DNA from: Plasmodiophora brassicae
Taxonomy: Eukaryota > Endomyxa: Phytomyxea > Phytomyxea > Plasmodiophorida
Reading direction: 5' to 3'
DNA: 64,000 nucleotides
Assembly (NCBI GenBank): GCA_036867785.1
Contig: CP145418.1
Span: 434,001 to 498,000, forward strand
Position 1 is the stretch's first letter. Each line of letters starts with the position of its first letter. The notes beneath the pieces are model-generated. The model was not told the DNA's origin. It did not search any database and saw only the letters and a program-made list of their open reading frames with translations. This document shows positions 9,202 through 21,030 of the stretch, in pieces. Both the position numbers and the translations under genes were made by a program.

Positions 9202-11674
9202 ATGAAGCGACTGGCACGCGCTGAGGCGCGCTGGGCGGCGACGAGCCGCTGTGCAACGGCTGACGTACAGGCAGAGGATGGTGCTGCGGAGGAGCGGCGG
9301 ACGATCGTACTGTCGAGTCGGGTCGTGGGCCTGCGCCATCGTCGCGCGCTTCTGACATCGATCGTCGATCGCGGTCTGGCATCCTGGTCGGCGTTGAACC
9401 TGTCGGTTGAACGGGATCCGAATCATGAATCGGACGCAAACGCGATCGTCGTGAAGGTGGCGGACGACCAGGGAAGTGTACTTGGATACCTGCCTGCCTC
9501 GCTATGCGTAGCCCTGTCGCCTCTGGTGGATTCCGGGCAAGTTCTACTGGCGTCGCTGTCAGTAGTCGACTCGTCGTCGGTTGTTGATTCCGTTCGCCAT
9601 TTGGACGTTCGCGTTGAAGTGAGCGGCAACGTGGACGCGGGCTTGGAGCTCCGCCTGCAAGAAGTGTCGTCGGGCGATGTGTGCCGCGCGAAATTCGCTG
9701 AATCCATTGAACGAAGTGCCAAACGCTTCGCTTCGTCTGCAGTTCTGGCCGAGTCGGACCTGGATGCGTTAACGGCGTTCAACGCCTTGACATTTGACGC
9801 CCAATCGACCTACGTTCGCCTCATGCAGCGCAGTTCGACGTGGTGCACCCGCGCCGAATTCGATGACCTCGACTGCTCGCTTCTCGTGCAGGCAGCGTCC
9901 GACGTTACCGAGCTAAACGACTTTCAATCGTTATTGTCGAATCTTACTGCCCCTGAACTACGTTCTGTCTATACCGATCTGCTGCACTTGGGACGCTCGT
10001 CTTCGATAACACGACGCGCCCTCCTCGATCGAATTGAAAAGCATTTGATATCGCAACGCGGTTTCAATGGTGAACCGTTGTGGCGGAGCGGCCGAGTACG
10101 AACGGGGTTTCAGAAGTTGATATCACCCCGGTTTCGGTTGGCACCCGACCCGCTCGCATCGCTGCTCCGTCTGTACCGGCTCGATCATCTGGCGACCTTG
10201 ACGTCAGAGACTCCAGCGGATATGCTGGCTCCTGCAAAGCTCGCTCGTCTGGGGCTCCTTCAGTTTATGACGGTCGATCTACACGAACGTATCCCGTTCG
10301 GCTCTCGTGCCGCCCTGCTGGAGCTGGAACGTGCGCTGTCCCTTGCGCATCGCAGCATGAATTGTTTCGGCAAGAAAGCCTACGACGATTGTGTCGCGCT
10401 AATGAACGAAGCTCGATCATACCTGACGCTACTGCCTGAATCTCAGTTGCCCGCCGTGTGGTCATCGTTTGATGCTGCGGCCATCTATGCCGAATGCATT
10501 TACGTGGGCGCTAAAGCTCTGGAGAAGCAGCAGAACTGGCAACTGGCGGTCTCTGAAATGATGTTTCTCCTGAACGACGTCCCTGGCCTTCACTGGAAGC
10601 GACGTCGCGGAAAGATATGGGTCCGTCTCCTCCTTGTCCGTATGTTACTGCCCCTAGCTGCCATCCCGTGTATGCCTTCAACTAAAACAGTCTGTAGTGG
10701 ATGTCCACTTGAAGGAGCGCTCCCTGGCCTTGTCGTTATGCAACGAAGCGCTCGATGACGTTGTCGTCTGTGCTGGCCCACGTTTGGCCCTTCAAGAACG
10801 CGCGCGCAAGCTATGGAGAAGTGTTCACGGCGCCTCCGAACCGTTCCGCCTGGTGCCAAGCGTCATGCATTGTCATCAGGTCGAGGTTATCAGCATCGTT
10901 GGTCGCCCACTCAACAAGAAGACTGCTGAGAAGTCGCGGTTCTTCGGCTATCAGGACGACGTGGTTTCCGTTGAGGAACTAGGTAGGTAGAGAGATGCCC
11001 CTTGGTCGTTGTCAGCGGACGCTGCATCTGACCGATTGGTTGTAGCGCTCGAACATTTCGGACAAGACGGGTGGATTGGCTGGCACGACGAAGGTGGCCT
11101 GATGGCCACGTTGTTCGGGATCCTGCTGTGGGACGTCATATGGGACTGGACCGCCTACCCGGAGGCCTTCCTATGCGCGACGCAAGATGGCCCTCTCGAT
11201 ATGCACCAGTCGACGTTCTACGAGCGCAGGCGAGACGCGATTGAAGCCCGGCTTGATGACATCGTCAACGGCGACGCACCCTTTATCGACATCGTCAGTG
11301 ACGTATGGTCCCGTCACCGAGGGATGTGCTGTCGCGGTGTCCAATGGGACACATGGTCACCGGACGAGCTCGCCCAGGTCTGCGAAGCGATCGGTCGTCG
11401 ACCATTGGCGAACGTCTTGCGTCTCAGAGCCATTGACGGCGGGCATTGGTCCGGCGGGTGGCCCGACCTGGCGCTGCTTCATCGCGAGCGCGCCCAGGTC
11501 CGCATGGTCGAGGTCAAGGGCCCCAACGATCGCCTCTGCGAACAGCAACGCGCGGTCCTGTCGGCCCTATCCCGGCTCGGCATCGATTGCCAGGTCCTGA
11601 AAGTCGACCTGCCCGAGAAGCTCGAGAGGCGCAAGAGGACGAGGACGTCGCTGGGCAGCTCGACGTCCGGCTAG
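9202..11674 (+). CDS. FAN1: FAN1-type DNA repair nuclease with N-terminal HIRAN domain
   Basis: Structure-specific 5' exonuclease/flap endonuclease of interstrand-crosslink repair. Exons 9202-10620, 10691-10982 and 11046-11674 give 779 residues. Residues ~30-160 form a HIRAN domain (VVGLRHR, LNLSVERDPNHESDANAIVV, GYLPASLCVAL). The SAP-like and TPR regions follow. The C-terminus has the VRR-NUC domain: EELALEHFGQDGWIGWHDEGG, GILLWDVIWD, a GWPDLALL strand with catalytic Asp, and VEVKGPNDRLCEQQ carrying the E-x-K of the PD-(D/E)xK site, so the catalytic residues look intact. The UBZ zinc finger of animal FAN1 is absent and HIRAN takes its N-terminal place, as in plant-type FAN1 proteins. The HIRAN domain probably targets 3' DNA ends or damaged forks. 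Confidence 0.92.
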
Positions 11675-11816
11675 GCGAACCTTCGTGCCAATGTACACTT
11701 CATAAGTTATTCGTATTCGCGCGGGCGAGCGGCGGCTGCCTGCTGCTGCTCGATTTGGAATCCCATAAATAGCACGACACGATTCAGGCGCGGTTGTGTA
11801 GGTAGAGGACGCCCCG

Positions 11817-13421
11817 ATGCCGATCGACGAGCGCGTCGTGGCGACGCCCGGCTTCGTCGACCTGGTCGGTGCTGCGTCGCAGGTCGGCACGAGCCAGTGC
11901 GTTCTGGAGTCGTCGAGCGTGGCGAACTGCGTCGCCCTGATCGTACGTCGTGGGCTGCGGTCGACGCCCGCCGCGATTCTGTGCTGACCTGGCGTGGTGT
12001 GCAGGCGCAATTCAGCCAGCTGTCGGCCCACGCCCACGACATGTTCACGGCGCTGATGGACGAGTCCTGCGCCACGCTCGAACGTATATCGAACCTGTCC
12101 GCCCGGGTGACGTCGCTGTCGACGACGTGTTCCGCATCGGACGACGCCCAGCTGGCCGCGGCCAAGTACGCCAAGAACAACGAAGGTCGCCTTGGACGGA
12201 CGGACGGTCGGTCGTCCCTGTCTTCATCGTCCTGGCTAACACGCGGGTTCGCACAGGCGAGGTCGGCAGAACAGGGCTGACGTTCGTGGCCATGCGCGAC
12301 ACGCTGCCGCCCGCGTTGCGAACGCGTGTCGAAGCGTGTGCCGCCCCGCCTAACGTGTCGCTGCTGGACGACCTGGACGAGCAGCACAACTGTGCCGCCA
12401 AGTACTCCCATCCCGATTTCTTCATCGAACAGGTGCCTCCCCGATGATGGTTCCATCGTGGGACAGTGTTGTTAACGATGTCGCGGTTGGGCAGTGGCTG
12501 ATCAGCGAGCGGCAACGCCAGGCGGGTCTGGAGCAGCAGCGCGCCCGGCGACGAGAGGAGCGTCGCGCGCGTCGTAAGCTGGAGCGCGCCGGGCGGAAAG
12601 ACGGCCAGATGGGCCGGATCGCTGTCAGCGCCGTCAAGAAGAAGAAGTACAACGTACACGGGCAGGAGTTCGCAGGCGCCGAGGAAGCCGTCGAAGCCCC
12701 CCGATCGTTGCCTACCACGACGATCTCTCGTCGTTCGTCGCTGGCGCCTGCATCAGAGGCAGCACCGCCGCCGCCTCCTCCTCCTCCTCCGCAGCAACAG
12801 CAACCTCCGGTCGCTTGTCCATTGCCAGTGGCAGTAACGGCGACGGCGGCACCTCCAATGCCTCCGCCGCCACCTCCCCCAGCTCCAGCACCACCGGCGT
12901 CGCTTCCTGTGTCTGGTCCACCAGCAGCACCACCACCACGGCCTGCTCCTGTCGCAGCACCTTCTGTCGCAGCACGACCTCCACCGCCTCCTCCCGTCGC
13001 AGGGCCTCCACCACCACCACCCCCACCTCCGGCAGCACCATCGCCACCTCCTGCCCCAGCACCCGGATCTCGTCCTGCCGCGGCGCCGGCACCCCCCTCA
13101 CCGCCTGCCAAGGCCGATGCTCGTTCCGAACTGCTGGCCGGCATCCAGAAGGGCATGGCGTTGAAGCCGGTGGCCAAGGCGACGCAGGCGCCGGCGTCGT
13201 CGCCTCGCGAGGACCTGATGTCGCAGATCCGGATGGGCAGCGCCGCTGTCCTGCGATCGACCCCACAAAGGAAGACGCCGCCGCCGCCGCCAACGACGCC
13301 CAAGGCCGACGACGCGTACAGCGAGATCAAAGCGCTGCTGGACCGGCGCCAGTTCCTGGCGCCCGTCGACGAGTCGTCGGACGCGTCGTCGGGCAGCGAC
13401 TCGGACGACTGGGACGACTGA
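11817..13421 (+). CDS. SCAR: SCAR/WAVE actin-nucleation-promoting factor
   Basis: Activates the Arp2/3 complex downstream of Rac in the WAVE regulatory complex at the leading edge. Exons 11817-11942, 12005-12185, 12257-12432 and 12495-13421 join to 469 residues. Residues 1-150 form the SCAR homology domain (AQFSQLSAHAHDMFTALMDE; KYSHPDFFIEQWLISERQR), followed by the basic stretch (GRIAVSAVKKKKYNVHGQEF). A long polyproline region (~residues 235-375) would bind profilin and SH3 domains. Two WH2-like actin-binding motifs follow (RSELLAGIQKGMALK and REDLMSQIRMG), then the central helix and an acidic tail ending SDSDDWDD with the conserved Trp that docks on Arp2/3. Convergent with the FAM161 gene, 46 bp apart. 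The introns are 62-71 nt. Confidence 0.92.
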
Positions 13422-13467
13422 TGCTGCGCATGGAACGACCTGCATTGTATACATACACCTTGTTCGT

Positions 13468-15150
13468 TCACAGGTCGGTCATCTCCAGGTCGTCGAGTTC
13501 GTCCTCGTCGAAGAACCGGCGGTAGTCGCGAATGCCGGCGGCCAGCAGGCTGTCCTTGACGGCGACCAGCGCCTTCTGCCTGGCCAGGATGCGCTCGCGG
13601 TTCGTCGCCCCGGATTCCAGCAGCAGCGGGCGCCGGTCGACCCGCTCGCGCATCTCCTTCAGGCGCCGCGCCGCCTCCCGCATCGCCTCCCGGTCGTGCT
13701 GGCGCGCCGCCCGCAGCGCCTCCCGCTTCTTCGCCTCCAGCTGCTGGCGGTTATCGACCAGCAGCGGGCGGATCCGCTCGCGCCACGCCGCCTGTCGCTC
13801 GGCGTCCACCCGCAGCGCCTCGTCCCGCCGCGCCGCCTCCTCGTCCCGCTCGCGAAGCCTCGCGGCAACGCGCGCCTTGCCCCCCAGGTACTTCAGCGTC
13901 AGCGCCGGCGTCGACAACGTCGCCTTGAACCGGCGCCGTCGTCGGCGTTGCTGATCGACGACGACGTTCGTGTCGTTGTCGGCGGCGGCGGCGACGCGGC
14001 GGCGACGGGGCTCCGCCATGAACCGGAAGTCGGCGGGCGCCGTCGCCGGCCGCTGCTGCGTCGTCCTGGCGCGCTGCAGGCGCCCGGCGAACGCGGCGTG
14101 CAGCCGGCCGAAGTCGGGGACGGCCTGCGCCCTGCTGCTGCTGCCGCCGCAGACGACGACGGCGCGCGTCGCCCGGTGATGCTCGCGCAGCAGCCGCTTC
14201 TTGGCGCCGATCGTGCGCTCGTAGACCGCCATCCGCGTCGGGAGCGCCGCCGCCGCCAGCGTCCGCGCGGCACGCTCTGCGATGCGACGTTGCCGGGCGG
14301 CGTCGTCGGCGGCCCGCATCTCGGCGAACATGGCGACCTTGACGGACCAGGGCACGGGTCGGGCACGGAACGGGGCCGGGCGACGCGCGGCGGGTTCGGC
14401 GGACGCAGGGCGACGCGTCGACGACGCCCGGGGCCTGTCGTGCAGCGACGCGGTCGACGACGCGGCGGCGCGTTGCTGCTCGAGGCGGGCCTGGCGCCGG
14501 GCCTCGCTGGCGACCAGGCGCGGCTCCAGCGTGGAACGCGGGATCGGCGCCGCCCGGAACGTCTTGCGCATCTCGACGTCGTCGCGCTGGGCGACCTCGT
14601 CCAGGTACGCCTGGCGGCGTCGCCGGGTGATCGACGACGCCGCCGCCGCCGGGTCGCGGTCGCTGAACGTGAACGGCTTCGGGACGGTGGGTTCCCCGGT
14701 CCATTCGATGGCCCGTTTCGGTTCGTCGGCGACGACGGCGGCGGCGGTCTCCTCGGCGGCCTTGACGGCGCCCTCGTTGTTGTTGTCGCTGTAGTACGCC
14801 GCCTCGACCATGGCCAGGTTCCGTTCGTGCCTGGCCTTCATGCGTCGCAGGACGCGCAGGAACTCGTCGTGCGGCGCCGGGCCGTCGTCCTGATGGCGGT
14901 CCGGGTTCTGGAGCTCGTCGAGGACGCGGCGGACGGCGGCCTGACGGGCGGACGACGGGCGACGCGTCGGCGTCGCGACCTTTGGCGACGACGGCCGCGA
15001 TTGCTGCCGCAGGACGCGCGTCGTGGATCGGAACGCTTCGAGATGCAGCAGGGGCGCCGTCGCCGCGCCTGGATCGGGCGCATCGCAGGTCGGCGGCGGC
15101 GTCACAGCGCGAACGCGAAGGTGGTTCAGGTTCAACGTCAGGACCGCCAT
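13468..15150 (-). CDS. FAM161-family centrosomal/ciliary protein
   Basis: Coiled-coil, arginine-rich protein of the FAM161 family, which in animals localises to basal bodies and centriole inner walls and binds microtubules. Single exon, 560 residues. Family hallmarks visible: an N-terminal MKARHERNLAMVEAAYYS segment, a VPKPFTFSDRD block, IPRSTLEPRL, and a second PFRARPVPWSVKVAMFAEM block (FAM161 proteins carry PFKAxPVP motifs). The rest is charged helix rich in E/R repeats. It fits the flagellated lifestyle implied by the axonemal dynein gene in this window. The extreme Arg/Ala content gives long open frames on the opposite strand; those are shadows. Confidence 0.8.
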   Translation of the reverse strand: MAVLTLNLNHLRVRAVTPPPTCDAPDPGAATAPLLHLEAFRSTTRVLRQQSRPSSPKVATPTRRPSSARQAAVRRVLDELQNPDRHQDDGPAPHDEFLRVLRRMKARHERNLAMVEAAYYSDNNNEGAVKAAEETAAAVVADEPKRAIEWTGEPTVPKPFTFSDRDPAAAASSITRRRRQAYLDEVAQRDDVEMRKTFRAAPIPRSTLEPRLVASEARRQARLEQQRAAASSTASLHDRPRASSTRRPASAEPAARRPAPFRARPVPWSVKVAMFAEMRAADDAARQRRIAERAARTLAAAALPTRMAVYERTIGAKKRLLREHHRATRAVVVCGGSSSRAQAVPDFGRLHAAFAGRLQRARTTQQRPATAPADFRFMAEPRRRRVAAAADNDTNVVVDQQRRRRRRFKATLSTPALTLKYLGGKARVAARLRERDEEAARRDEALRVDAERQAAWRERIRPLLVDNRQQLEAKKREALRAARQHDREAMREAARRLKEMRERVDRRPLLLESGATNRERILARQKALVAVKDSLLAAGIRDYRRFFDEDELDDLEMTDL

Positions 15151-15181
15151 CCCCCGCTCTCTCTCTCTCTCCCTCCCTCCC
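15151..15181. repeat. Polypyrimidine tract (CT/CCCT repeats) abutting the FAM161 start codon
   Basis: An uninterrupted C/T run with (CT)7-type and CCCT units directly precedes the FAM161 ATG when read on the minus strand as GA-rich sequence. It could be a GAGA-type promoter element, part of the 5' leader, or simply a microsatellite. It is the most marked simple repeat next to a start codon in this window. Confidence 0.7.
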
Positions 15182-15472
15182 GCGCCGAATGGGTCCCCGG
15201 GCGGTACCGTTATCTAATAGCCCGGGTCAGACCCCCCTCGATCGTACAAATCGACCTCGTCTAGGTAGTAGGCGGCAGCAGGCCAGACTAGCGCGAACCC
15301 TACCGGCAGAGCACCTTCGGCCGTAACGACCGTTTCGCCGTTCTCGACGCACGACAGTCGGATGCGTTGCGAGCTGGGGGAATGAACAATGACGCTATGG
15401 GGTGTGCATGTATTGCCCCCGGCGGGGGCGGCGCGTGCGAAAGCAAGACGACGGAGGCCTGGGCGCAGGGTG

Positions 15473-17818
15473 TCAGCCGACGCCCCGTTGCGGCAGTGGT
15501 GACGACGAGCCGGGCAGCGAAGCGTCTTCCGGGAGGCCCTGGTCGAACTGCATAATCATCCGCCTCACCGGGACGGGATCCGCGCGACGACCCCGCTGCG
15601 ATGCAGGACGCTTCCAGAGCTGGGGGACAGACGGTGCCGTCAGTGAGCGCGGGTGACGTGAAGGGGCACCGGGATTCGCCCACCACCTTGATGTTGCCAT
15701 CGCGGCCCGCGGTCATTACCCTACGGGACAATGCCGACGTTAATAGAACACACGCGTGGAACGCGCTCGTGCTGGCGTACGTGTCGTCGCCGATGCACAA
15801 TATTACAGATACACGAGACTTGTGCGCCTCCAGCACGTATTCGATGGGCCCGGTTCCCTTGGAGTCCCACACGCATAGCAATCCGTTCTTGTGGCCTGTG
15901 ATGACCTGACGCCAGGGGAGCGATTAGTTTGTGGGACAACCACGACCCTGATCCCGATCGAACTTCACGATAGGTCGCCGAGAACGCCACCGCTGTGATC
16001 GAACTGGTCGGCCCGTTCTTGAGCTGTGCCACAACGCGAAGCGACGACCTGGCACGAGTCGGTTAACGGAACGGCCGGGCAACCGTACGAGACGGTGGGT
16101 GATCAGTGATCACATACAGGGACCGATCAGTTGCCTGGGCGGCCCGAACTGTGCAGATGCGCTTCGCGCCTGAAAACAGCACCAACTCTGAATGACAATA
16201 GGACAGCGCTGCGATAGGCCCTTAACAGAACGGACTCATTAATACACATGGGACGATCGCGCGCGCGGCATTAGGCGGGCTACCGTGTCCATCGGAAAGA
16301 TGGGACAGGAGTCGAAAGTGCCCGTCCGTCGCGTCGAGAACGTGGATGACTTGAGCGCACCCGACAAACAACCGCCGCGTCTCAGCATGGTAGTCTGCAG
16401 ACTTACCTCAGGAGTCCCGAATGAAGAAGGCAACGAGCGTTGCGAATACCCAGCGAGAGCACTGGCGACCCGCAGTCATGCTTAGATACGGTGAGCAACC
16501 GAGGGATGTCGGTCAGCGCAATAAAGTGGTCTTCGCCTCCACTAATCTGTCGCCAGGTCGACAGTGACTACGCGTGAGGGCATGTCGCGCTGGACGGTCC
16601 ATACGATTAGGTTCTGTGAGACGCTGGGGAAAAGGATACAGGTCACCCGTCCCTGATGCACCGGGGACGTGGTATGCCCAGTCAGTTCGTCTGCGGACGC
16701 AGGCAAACAGCACATCTGCAAGATGAAGTTACAATGTCGCCATTCGACGCCACGCACGCTAGCCTACATGTATCACACCTGAGGCAAGCCCCACACAGAT
16801 CTGGCGGTGGTCGTTGGAATACGCGACGCAACGTGCGGCATCGGGAAAGCTGTGAGCGCAAACAATCAACGCACGGTACCCCCCAGGAATGCAACGCATC
16901 GCTCACTAGTGGCAGGCAGTGACAGCCCATTCGAAGCTGGCGTTGCGGGTCCACACCTGCTGGCAGATCAGTATGGATATACCAGGCGGCAAGCAGTGCA
17001 GGGGCAGCGCGCACATTGACGGACCCGACGGGAACAATGGCCCCTGCGTTTTCGCATTTGAACCGCAAGTCGCTCATTCCGTCGCGTGCAACGCGTGCCT
17101 ACCTTGCTGCTCCCATGGGAAGCTCGTGTTCGTAACGAACGAATCGACACGGCTAAACACGCGAGTATCCGATGACCTGTACGCCAAACAGTCAACATCA
17201 CTGCCTACGTCGCGGCAGGCAAGGCGCTCGGCGTACGCAGTGACGACAACGCCACCATCATCATAGGCAGCATCGTTAACGCCGAACCTTGGGTCCGCCA
17301 GGATCGTCGTCGCAACGATCGTTGATGGATGCGCGATCTCGACGCCATGCTCCTGTAATCGGTGAGTCAGGCGCACGGCGAGACGGGTGCGCTTCCAGCA
17401 TACTAACCGGTAGGTCGAGAAATCGTTGCAGGTCCTCGGTAAACACGATGGCGGGGCGGCCGCACAGCAGCAACAGGTACCTGTCCAGCTGCTGGCGACG
17501 TTCCTCGACAAACACGTCGTCCATGTTGCCAAGGATCCGCTTCGGAGGCAGGGACGGCAGGTCGCCGAACTTCCTCGCCAGGCTCCGATGCAGTTCGACG
17601 AACGCGGAATACCTCCGGTCGAGGATCCACTGCGTCGCGTCCCCATCGCGCAGCGTCGTGCATCCGTCACGCTGCACGCGGACGACAATGGCGAACGCGG
17701 TGTGCGGCAGGAGGCTGACGGTCGGACCGGCCCGCGTCGTCGTCGTCTGGACGACGGCCGTGATCAGCGACCCGACCGGGACGTGCCTGGAGGCCTGCAC
17801 GCGGGCCTCCAATCCCAT
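15473..17818 (-). CDS. PX domain plus WD40-repeat protein
   Basis: Multi-exon gene whose exon borders I could not all fix. The first exon (17818 downward) encodes a PX phosphoinositide-binding domain: RRYSAFVELHRSLARKFGDL, then LPPKRILGNMD and EERRQQLDRYLLLLC, with the basic and proline-rich positions of the fold kept. Downstream segments carry WD40-like blades: GRVTCILFPSVSQNLIV, RRLFVGCAQVIHVLDATDG, ITAVAFSA, GLLCVWDSKGTGPIEYVLEAH and VMTAGRDGNIKV. This suggests a protein recruited to PI3P-rich endosomes that uses a propeller as a scaffold. The last exon probably ends at the stop at 15473-15475. I do not recognise a named family with exactly this order. Confidence 0.65.
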
Positions 17819-17962
17819 CGAAGGTCACCCCCCCGTCCGACTGGTCAAGGTCCGTAACGGCTACGCCGCTGCAGTTGCTACAAAGGGGGGGACCTCCCGT
17901 GACGTGCTCGTCTGTAACTATGCACATGCAGAGCAATGTCCAGCGGACCCGACTGGGATGTG

Positions 17963-20012
17963 TTAATCGGGGAAGAGGAGCTTGACGTCGAGGAGCCTGG
18001 TGAGGAGGTCGGCGTGAGCGGCGCAGGCGGTGCCGATGGCGTCCCTGGTGAACACGGTCCTGGACAGGGCGGAGTCGTCGAAGACGAGGCTGTCGTGGAG
18101 GTCGATGGTGGGGAGGACGGTCGGCGTCGTTTGTTGTGTGAGGTTTAGCTGGCCGGTGAGCTGGTGGTGGACGTCGTCGAACAGGGCGGTGTCGCCGGAC
18201 ACGGCTGCGCTGACGAGCCGAGCCAGTTGGGCAGAGGCGGTCGGTTGCAGGCTTAGTTCGCGCGACTTGGCTAGCAGGCCGCTGATCGCCTCGCCATCTC
18301 CTTTCAAAGCGAGCGCCGACATGACAGCTGACACGGTGCTCATCCTTATGAAGGAGGCGCGGATCGCTACGACAGATACGTGTTTGCATTAGCCTTGAAA
18401 CCAGAGTGGACGAATAAGGGCGTACCGTTTGGTGATGTTTCCTGTTCCTCAATGGCCTGTTTCATCAGCTCATCGGCTTTCACCAGGTCACCCTGTGCTA
18501 CGGCCGTCCAGGTCATAATCGAACGGATGGTTCGACGTAGCCTGAGGTTCCACTGGAAGCCCTGACGCGTCACGAGCCTGTTAAGCTCATCGGCACAGTC
18601 GGGAAGCATCGTTAACGTCTTCGCAAACAGGACGGCAGAGGCTCGGTGCCTGGGCAGGTGTGATACATTGGTTCGAACACACTGCATCGCGATCTGGAAT
18701 TGTTCGGTGTCAGTCGTCCCCGAGCGTGCATGCGCAAACGCCAGTATTGCAGAGCATGCGACAGGTGCCGACATGCGGACGCTCGCCTACGATACAAAGG
18801 GTTACCCAAATGGCACATTCGAGCATCAAGAGACGGTACCATTTCTCGCTCAAGGTCGTCAACCGAAGCGCCTGATTCCGCGATTAGGACGATTGCCTTT
18901 AGAACCTTTGGGACAGGAAGTGACAACGCTGGCCCACACCGCTCGCGCAACGTGAGGAACTCCTTCAGCATGTTTACGTGTAGAAACGCGTCAGCAAGCG
19001 CGCCAGCAAGGGGAGGCTGCGAGTAATGAAACGGGTGAACGAAATTCGACGTCAGGTGCAGCAACGATCCAATGTCGCCTATGCTCGATGTGATGGCGGC
19101 CAAATCCGCGATCATGGCAGAAGGCATCGACTGCAACGTCTTCGCCCGCTTCCAGACCTCAGGGAATATCTTTCGAACCCCCTATAGAGCACCAATGTAA
19201 ACTCGCCAATTTCAGACGTGATTGGCAGTTAATACCTCAAGCAGCACGCCAGAGTGGGTAGTCGGCAATTGGGCTGCGACACGATGGACAACCTCAACGA
19301 ACTGGTCATTATTGAAGCTGTCCGGGTCGATGCAGAACGCGTCAACGATCGTGGAGGAATCGTCAGCCTGGCCGGCTTTCCGAACGATGGCATGCAACAG
19401 GTCCGGTTCACGACGCATGAATCTCTTGTACGTCATCAGCGACTCCTGCGGTGTGACTTCCATGTCCTCGACTTCGCTGATCGACTGATGCAATTTCCCT
19501 CGTCGGCACAACCCGCGCGACGTGATGTCCTGCTGAACTTGCAAGGCCTCCGAGTGACGACCGGCCTTCCGCAGATGCCTTTGCATGATCACGAACGGGA
19601 ACGCGTCTTGTGTGAACCTTGATGCATAGAACTTGACAAGCACCTGACGGTAATGTCAGGCGCTGCGTCAACGAACATGTGGCAATGCACGTACCGTGAT
19701 CTGCACGTGGCGTCTCTGATTGTCCTTTTCTTTCAGGGAATCCTCGAGTAGCGTCTGCAGCTGTACCCGCAAGGCTTCCATGGCACTGTCCTTGTCCCAT
19801 TCGGGAATCCGCCCGGTCTGAATGCTCAGGTACTGTGCAGCAAGCTCGGGCAGGCGCAGGACCGGGTTCGGCAGCTCCCTGCCGGTGGGCGGCACGGGGA
19901 TCCGATTGAATACCGCCGACAGGCTCGGTAGCGGGGCTGGACGCGACAGCTGTAACCGAACGCCGATCTCATGGTACGCCCCGGGCACCCTCCTGGACAG
20001 GAACATCTTCAT
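17963..20012 (-). CDS. Helical-repeat (PPR-like) protein, probably organellar
   Basis: Multi-exon gene with an N-terminal basic, import-like segment (MKMFLSRRVPGAYHEIGVRLQLSR). All later exons are alpha-helical repeats with roughly 35-residue periodicity, such as FVIMQRHLRKAGRHSEALQV and WTAVAQGDLVKADELMKQA. Exon joins supported by frame: intron 19644-19694, then donors after TANH (GTCTGA), after LEREM, and after TSPN (GTACGC), giving a final exon ending at 17963. The repeats look like degenerate PPR or TPR units. A role in mitochondrial RNA handling is an inference from the presequence and repeat type only. Confidence 0.55.
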
Positions 20013-20319
20013 GCCCCGGTGCGGGTGCGAGACTACCTACCTACGCCCCAGTGGGCGCTGCACACCGCCACGGGGTTTGCTGCACGGCTGGTGTCCGTCC
20101 TCGTCACTGCAATACGCCTACGGTACCCTTCCTACCATGACGAACGAACTCCTTGACGACACGAACCGGTTACAATCGGCGATGCCTGATGCCGTGTGGA
20201 CGTGGGTCCTGGGACTGGAAGCGCACGCTGGGTTTGTATGTACCTACAAATATCCCTACGACTGCCGAACTATCTAACTAGTAGTACGTCTGGGCGATCA
20301 GGGGTCGTAATTACTCACT

Positions 20320-20744
20320 ATGTTGGTCGAGGAACAGTTGATGGGCATGCTCCTGCAACACGCGGGCAAGTACTGGAAGGCCACGGAGCAACCGGCCGGT
20401 GAAGTTCCTCTGCTTGCCGTCGTTAGCGCTCTCGTCCTACTGATCGGCCTGCGACGATTCCTGGTGCGCCCGTCAAAGCATCGCACGTCATACGTCACGG
20501 TCGCTTCGATCATCAAGGTTTGTCATGTGCTCGCGTTTCTGCTGTCTGCCCTGTATGACAGAATTCGCAGGTCTGCCTGATCCTTGCCGCTGTCGTTATC
20601 GCGTTCGCCATCATTGAGGATCGTGTCATACGTGAACTTCTGGTCGCTCGTATTCGAGTATACTTCGACGTCGTGTCTCGTCGAGCGGCGCTCCTGGTCC
20701 AGCGGACGCAGAAGCCTCGATCCTGGTGGCCATTCTCGCTCTAA
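20320..20744 (+). CDS. Small two-TM membrane protein
   Basis: Unrecognised protein of 123 residues in two exons (20320-20517 and 20571-20744; 53-nt intron). The first exon holds one hydrophobic segment (VPLLAVVSALVLLIGL) followed by a basic patch; the second begins with another (VCLILAAVVIAFAII) and ends in a basic tail rich in Arg and Trp. The likely topology is a hairpin with both ends on the same side. A protein-like stretch starting at ATG 20137 (MTNELLDDTNRLQSAMPDAV) may be an additional 5' exon, so the N-terminus is uncertain. No family recognised. Confidence 0.5.
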
Positions 20745-21030
20745 CAGACTTCCGGACACTCTCCCCGAATATCGTATACAATCCACCGTAAAATAAACAG
20801 TACAACGTCACTCATCGGCATCCAATAACAAAGCGGGACCAGTATATAAACGTGTGGAATGATATTCTGCTTACGCAGGGCAGGCGGCAGCTGTAGGAGG
20901 TATACCTTGACAGTTGACACCCGGTTTAGAACCCGAGTTGCCAATTCCGGGAATAGCAACTGCTATACAGGCAGCAGGGACAACAGCACTCTTCCTCCCA
21001 GGCTCCACTCTGCGACAACCACTTGTAGTC

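Noticed and set aside
12422-13471. Long minus-strand Gly/Ala-rich open frame
   Set aside because: It is the antisense of the polyproline region of SCAR/WAVE, whose plus-strand exons match the family from end to end.
13696-15264. Long plus-strand Arg/Gly/Leu-rich open frame
   Set aside because: Antisense shadow of FAM161; high GC at third positions removes stops. No family resemblance.
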